Below the pieces are notes generated by a model. It had not been told where the DNA came from and did not search any database. It was given only the letters and a program-made list of their open reading frames with translations. This document shows, one piece after another, positions 62,813 through 64,000 of a stretch of DNA of 64,000 nt. Location of the stretch: the NCBI GenBank assembly GCA_019510435.1, contig JAEKKJ010000023.1, positions 1-64,000 of the forward strand, in the 5' to 3' direction. Position 1 is the stretch's first letter. Each line of letters begins with the position of its first letter. The position numbers and the translations under genes are program-made. Source of the DNA: Caulobacterales bacterium. GTDB taxonomy: Bacteria; Pseudomonadota; Alphaproteobacteria; Caulobacterales; Caulobacteraceae.

Positions 62813-63490
62813 ATGGCACAAGAGCGTGAGTTGGCCGCATCTGAGACCGACCCCCTGCCCGACCTGCCCCGCGGCGGGCCGGCCGACGTCGAAGCGCCGA
62901 TCGTCGCCTTCGACTTCGACGGCACCATGACCGTGCGCGACAGCTACACCGCCTTCCTGGTCTGGCGCACGCCGAAGCTGAAGCTGCTGCTGGCCGGGAT
63001 CCGGCTGATTCCGGCCTATGCCAGCTACCTGTTCCACCGCGACCGCGGGCGCATCAAACAGGCGGCGACCAAGGTCCTGCTGGGCGGGGTCGGCCGCGAG
63101 CGGCTGGAGGGCGAGGCGCGGCGGTTCGCCGAACTGCACTCGCGTAGCCTGTTGCGGCCCGACGCGGTCATCGCCTGGAAGCGCTGGCGCAAGGAGCGGG
63201 TGCGGCTGATCATCGTCACCGCCTCGCCGGAGATCGTGGTGGCGCCGTTCGCGCGCGGCCTGGGCGCCGATGACCTCCTGGCCACCCCCCTCACCTTCGA
63301 CGAACGCGGCCGGGTCACCGGCGGCTTCGACAGCCCCAACAACCGCGGCCCGGAGAAGGTGGTGCGCCTGAAGGCGGCCTACGGGCCGAACCTGCGCGTG
63401 CGGGCGGCCTACGGCGATACCGACGGCGACACCGAGATGCTGGCGATCGCCGAGGAGCCCTACTACCGGGTGTTCACGGGGCGGGCATGA
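62813..63490 (+). CDS. cicA: HAD-family phosphatase CicA
   Basis: A 225-residue HAD hydrolase. Motif I is VAFDFDGTMTVRDSYTAF (nucleophile Asp near 34), motif II is IIVTASPEIVV and motif IV is YGDTDGDTEMLA. Its location between clpX and clpP, transcribed the other way, matches Caulobacter, where cicA was first described in this position. It belongs to the HAD-IB phosphoserine-phosphatase-like group; the natural substrate is not known. Its stop overlaps the next ATG. Confidence 0.87.
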   Translation: MAQERELAASETDPLPDLPRGGPADVEAPIVAFDFDGTMTVRDSYTAFLVWRTPKLKLLLAGIRLIPAYASYLFHRDRGRIKQAATKVLLGGVGRERLEGEARRFAELHSRSLLRPDAVIAWKRWRKERVRLIIVTASPEIVVAPFARGLGADDLLATPLTFDERGRVTGGFDSPNNRGPEKVVRLKAAYGPNLRVRAAYGDTDGDTEMLAIAEEPYYRVFTGRA

Positions 63491-63747
63491 GGCACGCCGG
63501 CGCTGCTGCGCTGGACCAGCTGGAGCCGTTGCTGGCGCAGCTCCGGCCGCTGGAGGGCCTGCAGGAGCGTTCCCGCGGGATCTTCTATCGCAAGGGCCGC
63601 GCGTTCCTGCACTTCCACGAGGATCCGAAGGGCCTGTTCGCCGACGTGCGCGACGCCAGCGGCGCCGGCTTCGAGCGGATCGACGTCACGGCGCCCGCCG
63701 GCCAGGCGCAGCTGTTGCGGACGGCGGCGGCGCGGGCCATGGGCTGA
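63487..63747 (+). CDS. small conserved-looking protein of unknown function
   Basis: An 86-residue protein that begins as ATGA at the cicA stop. It has an N-terminal helical stretch, then SRGIFYRKGRAFLHFHEDPKGLFADVRD, which looks like a compact beta-rich fold with a histidine pair. No signal or membrane segment. Translational coupling to cicA suggests a shared role. I do not recognise the family by name. Confidence 0.75.
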   Translation: MRHAGAAALDQLEPLLAQLRPLEGLQERSRGIFYRKGRAFLHFHEDPKGLFADVRDASGAGFERIDVTAPAGQAQLLRTAAARAMG

Positions 63748-63765
63748 CGCGCCGCCGGGACGCGA

Positions 63766-64000
63766 TCAGGCGTCGCCGTCGCGGCGTTCCCAGACGTGGT
63801 CCACCAGGCCGAAATCTCGCGCCTCTTCGGCGGTCATGAAGAAGTCGCGGTCCAGCGTCTCCTCGACCACCTCGATCGGCTGGCCGGTGTGCTTGGCGTA
63901 GATCTCGTTCAGCCGGCGCTTGGTCTTGATGATGTCCTCGGCGTGGCGCTGGATGTCGGTCGCCTTGCCCGAGTAGCCGCCCGAGGGCTGGTGCACCATG
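63766..64000 (-). CDS. clpP: ATP-dependent Clp protease proteolytic subunit, C-terminal part (runs off the right edge)
   Basis: The last 78 or so residues of the serine peptidase of ClpXP. MVHQPSGGYSGKATDIQRHAEDI matches the stretch holding the catalytic histidine (VHQPSGG), and DRDFFMTAEEARDFGLVDHV holds the catalytic aspartate and typical end. The catalytic serine is outside the window. It converges with the small ORF after cicA. Confidence 0.95.
   Translation of the reverse strand, partial: MVHQPSGGYSGKATDIQRHAEDIIKTKRRLNEIYAKHTGQPIEVVEETLDRDFFMTAEEARDFGLVDHVWERRDGDA

Overview
The window is a GC-rich (roughly 70%) chromosomal segment from an alphaproteobacterium, most likely a Caulobacteraceae member close to Phenylobacterium or Caulobacter. 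The pointers are hdaA next to ppk and ppx, cicA lying between clpP and clpX, a type-specific Mg-class HemB, an lptF-lptG-lptD-surA-pdxA-ksgA operon, and the style of the palindromic intergenic repeats. The genus is an inference; no rRNA gene is present to settle it. Almost all of the window is housekeeping, with short ATGA-type overlaps marking many operons. No phage, plasmid or IS element is visible.

Layout. 1-496: start of hemA (minus strand). 655-4550: a minus-strand valine/isobutyrate degradation operon (acyl-CoA dehydrogenase, 3-hydroxyisobutyryl-CoA hydrolase, a secreted methyltransferase-like protein, mmsB). 4675-6170: a small membrane-anchored protein coupled to hemB. 6268-9150: SMP-30-like lactonase, small membrane protein, alpha/beta hydrolase and GNAT genes. 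9206-11676: motB, bpt and hdaA. 11814-17148: a polyphosphate module (CYTH-CHAD protein, ppk, ppx). 17225-19758: an RTX-like protein, a strongly structured non-coding stretch and an Lrp regulator divergent from a LysE exporter. 20509-22794: rnd and purM. 22927-27612: a 2-oxoacid:ferredoxin oxidoreductase operon with its FAD/Fe-S partner. 27954-31233: a small ORF, nested repeats, tig, a secreted protein and tRNA-Leu. 31330-35172: glycosyltransferase, then the pepA-hydrolase-holC genes. 35416-43344: lipopolysaccharide transport, outer-membrane folding, pyridoxal phosphate synthesis and rRNA methylation. 43442-46048: DUF969-DUF979-DUF2891. 46257-51069: a flavin monooxygenase, an aldo/keto reductase, an esterase and a beta-propeller protein. 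51110-51186: tRNA-Val. 51222-53435: POT transporter, and a GDT1/UPF0016 exporter behind a yybP-ykoY manganese riboswitch. 53522-64000: hupB, lon, an accessory block, clpX, cicA and clpP.

The main points of interest are: clpX is interrupted by an internal deletion of about 80 nt that also shifts the frame; a yybP-ykoY riboswitch precedes the GDT1-family gene; a 17-bp triplication-like repeat at the lptF/lptG junction creates two six-codon coupled reading frames; four tandem 45-bp hairpin units lie between lon and clpX in an accessory block; several palindromic repeat families occur, one of which supplies the purM stop codon; and a multi-hairpin candidate RNA lies between the RTX-like gene and the Lrp gene. 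I did not find a convincing new defence or mobile system.
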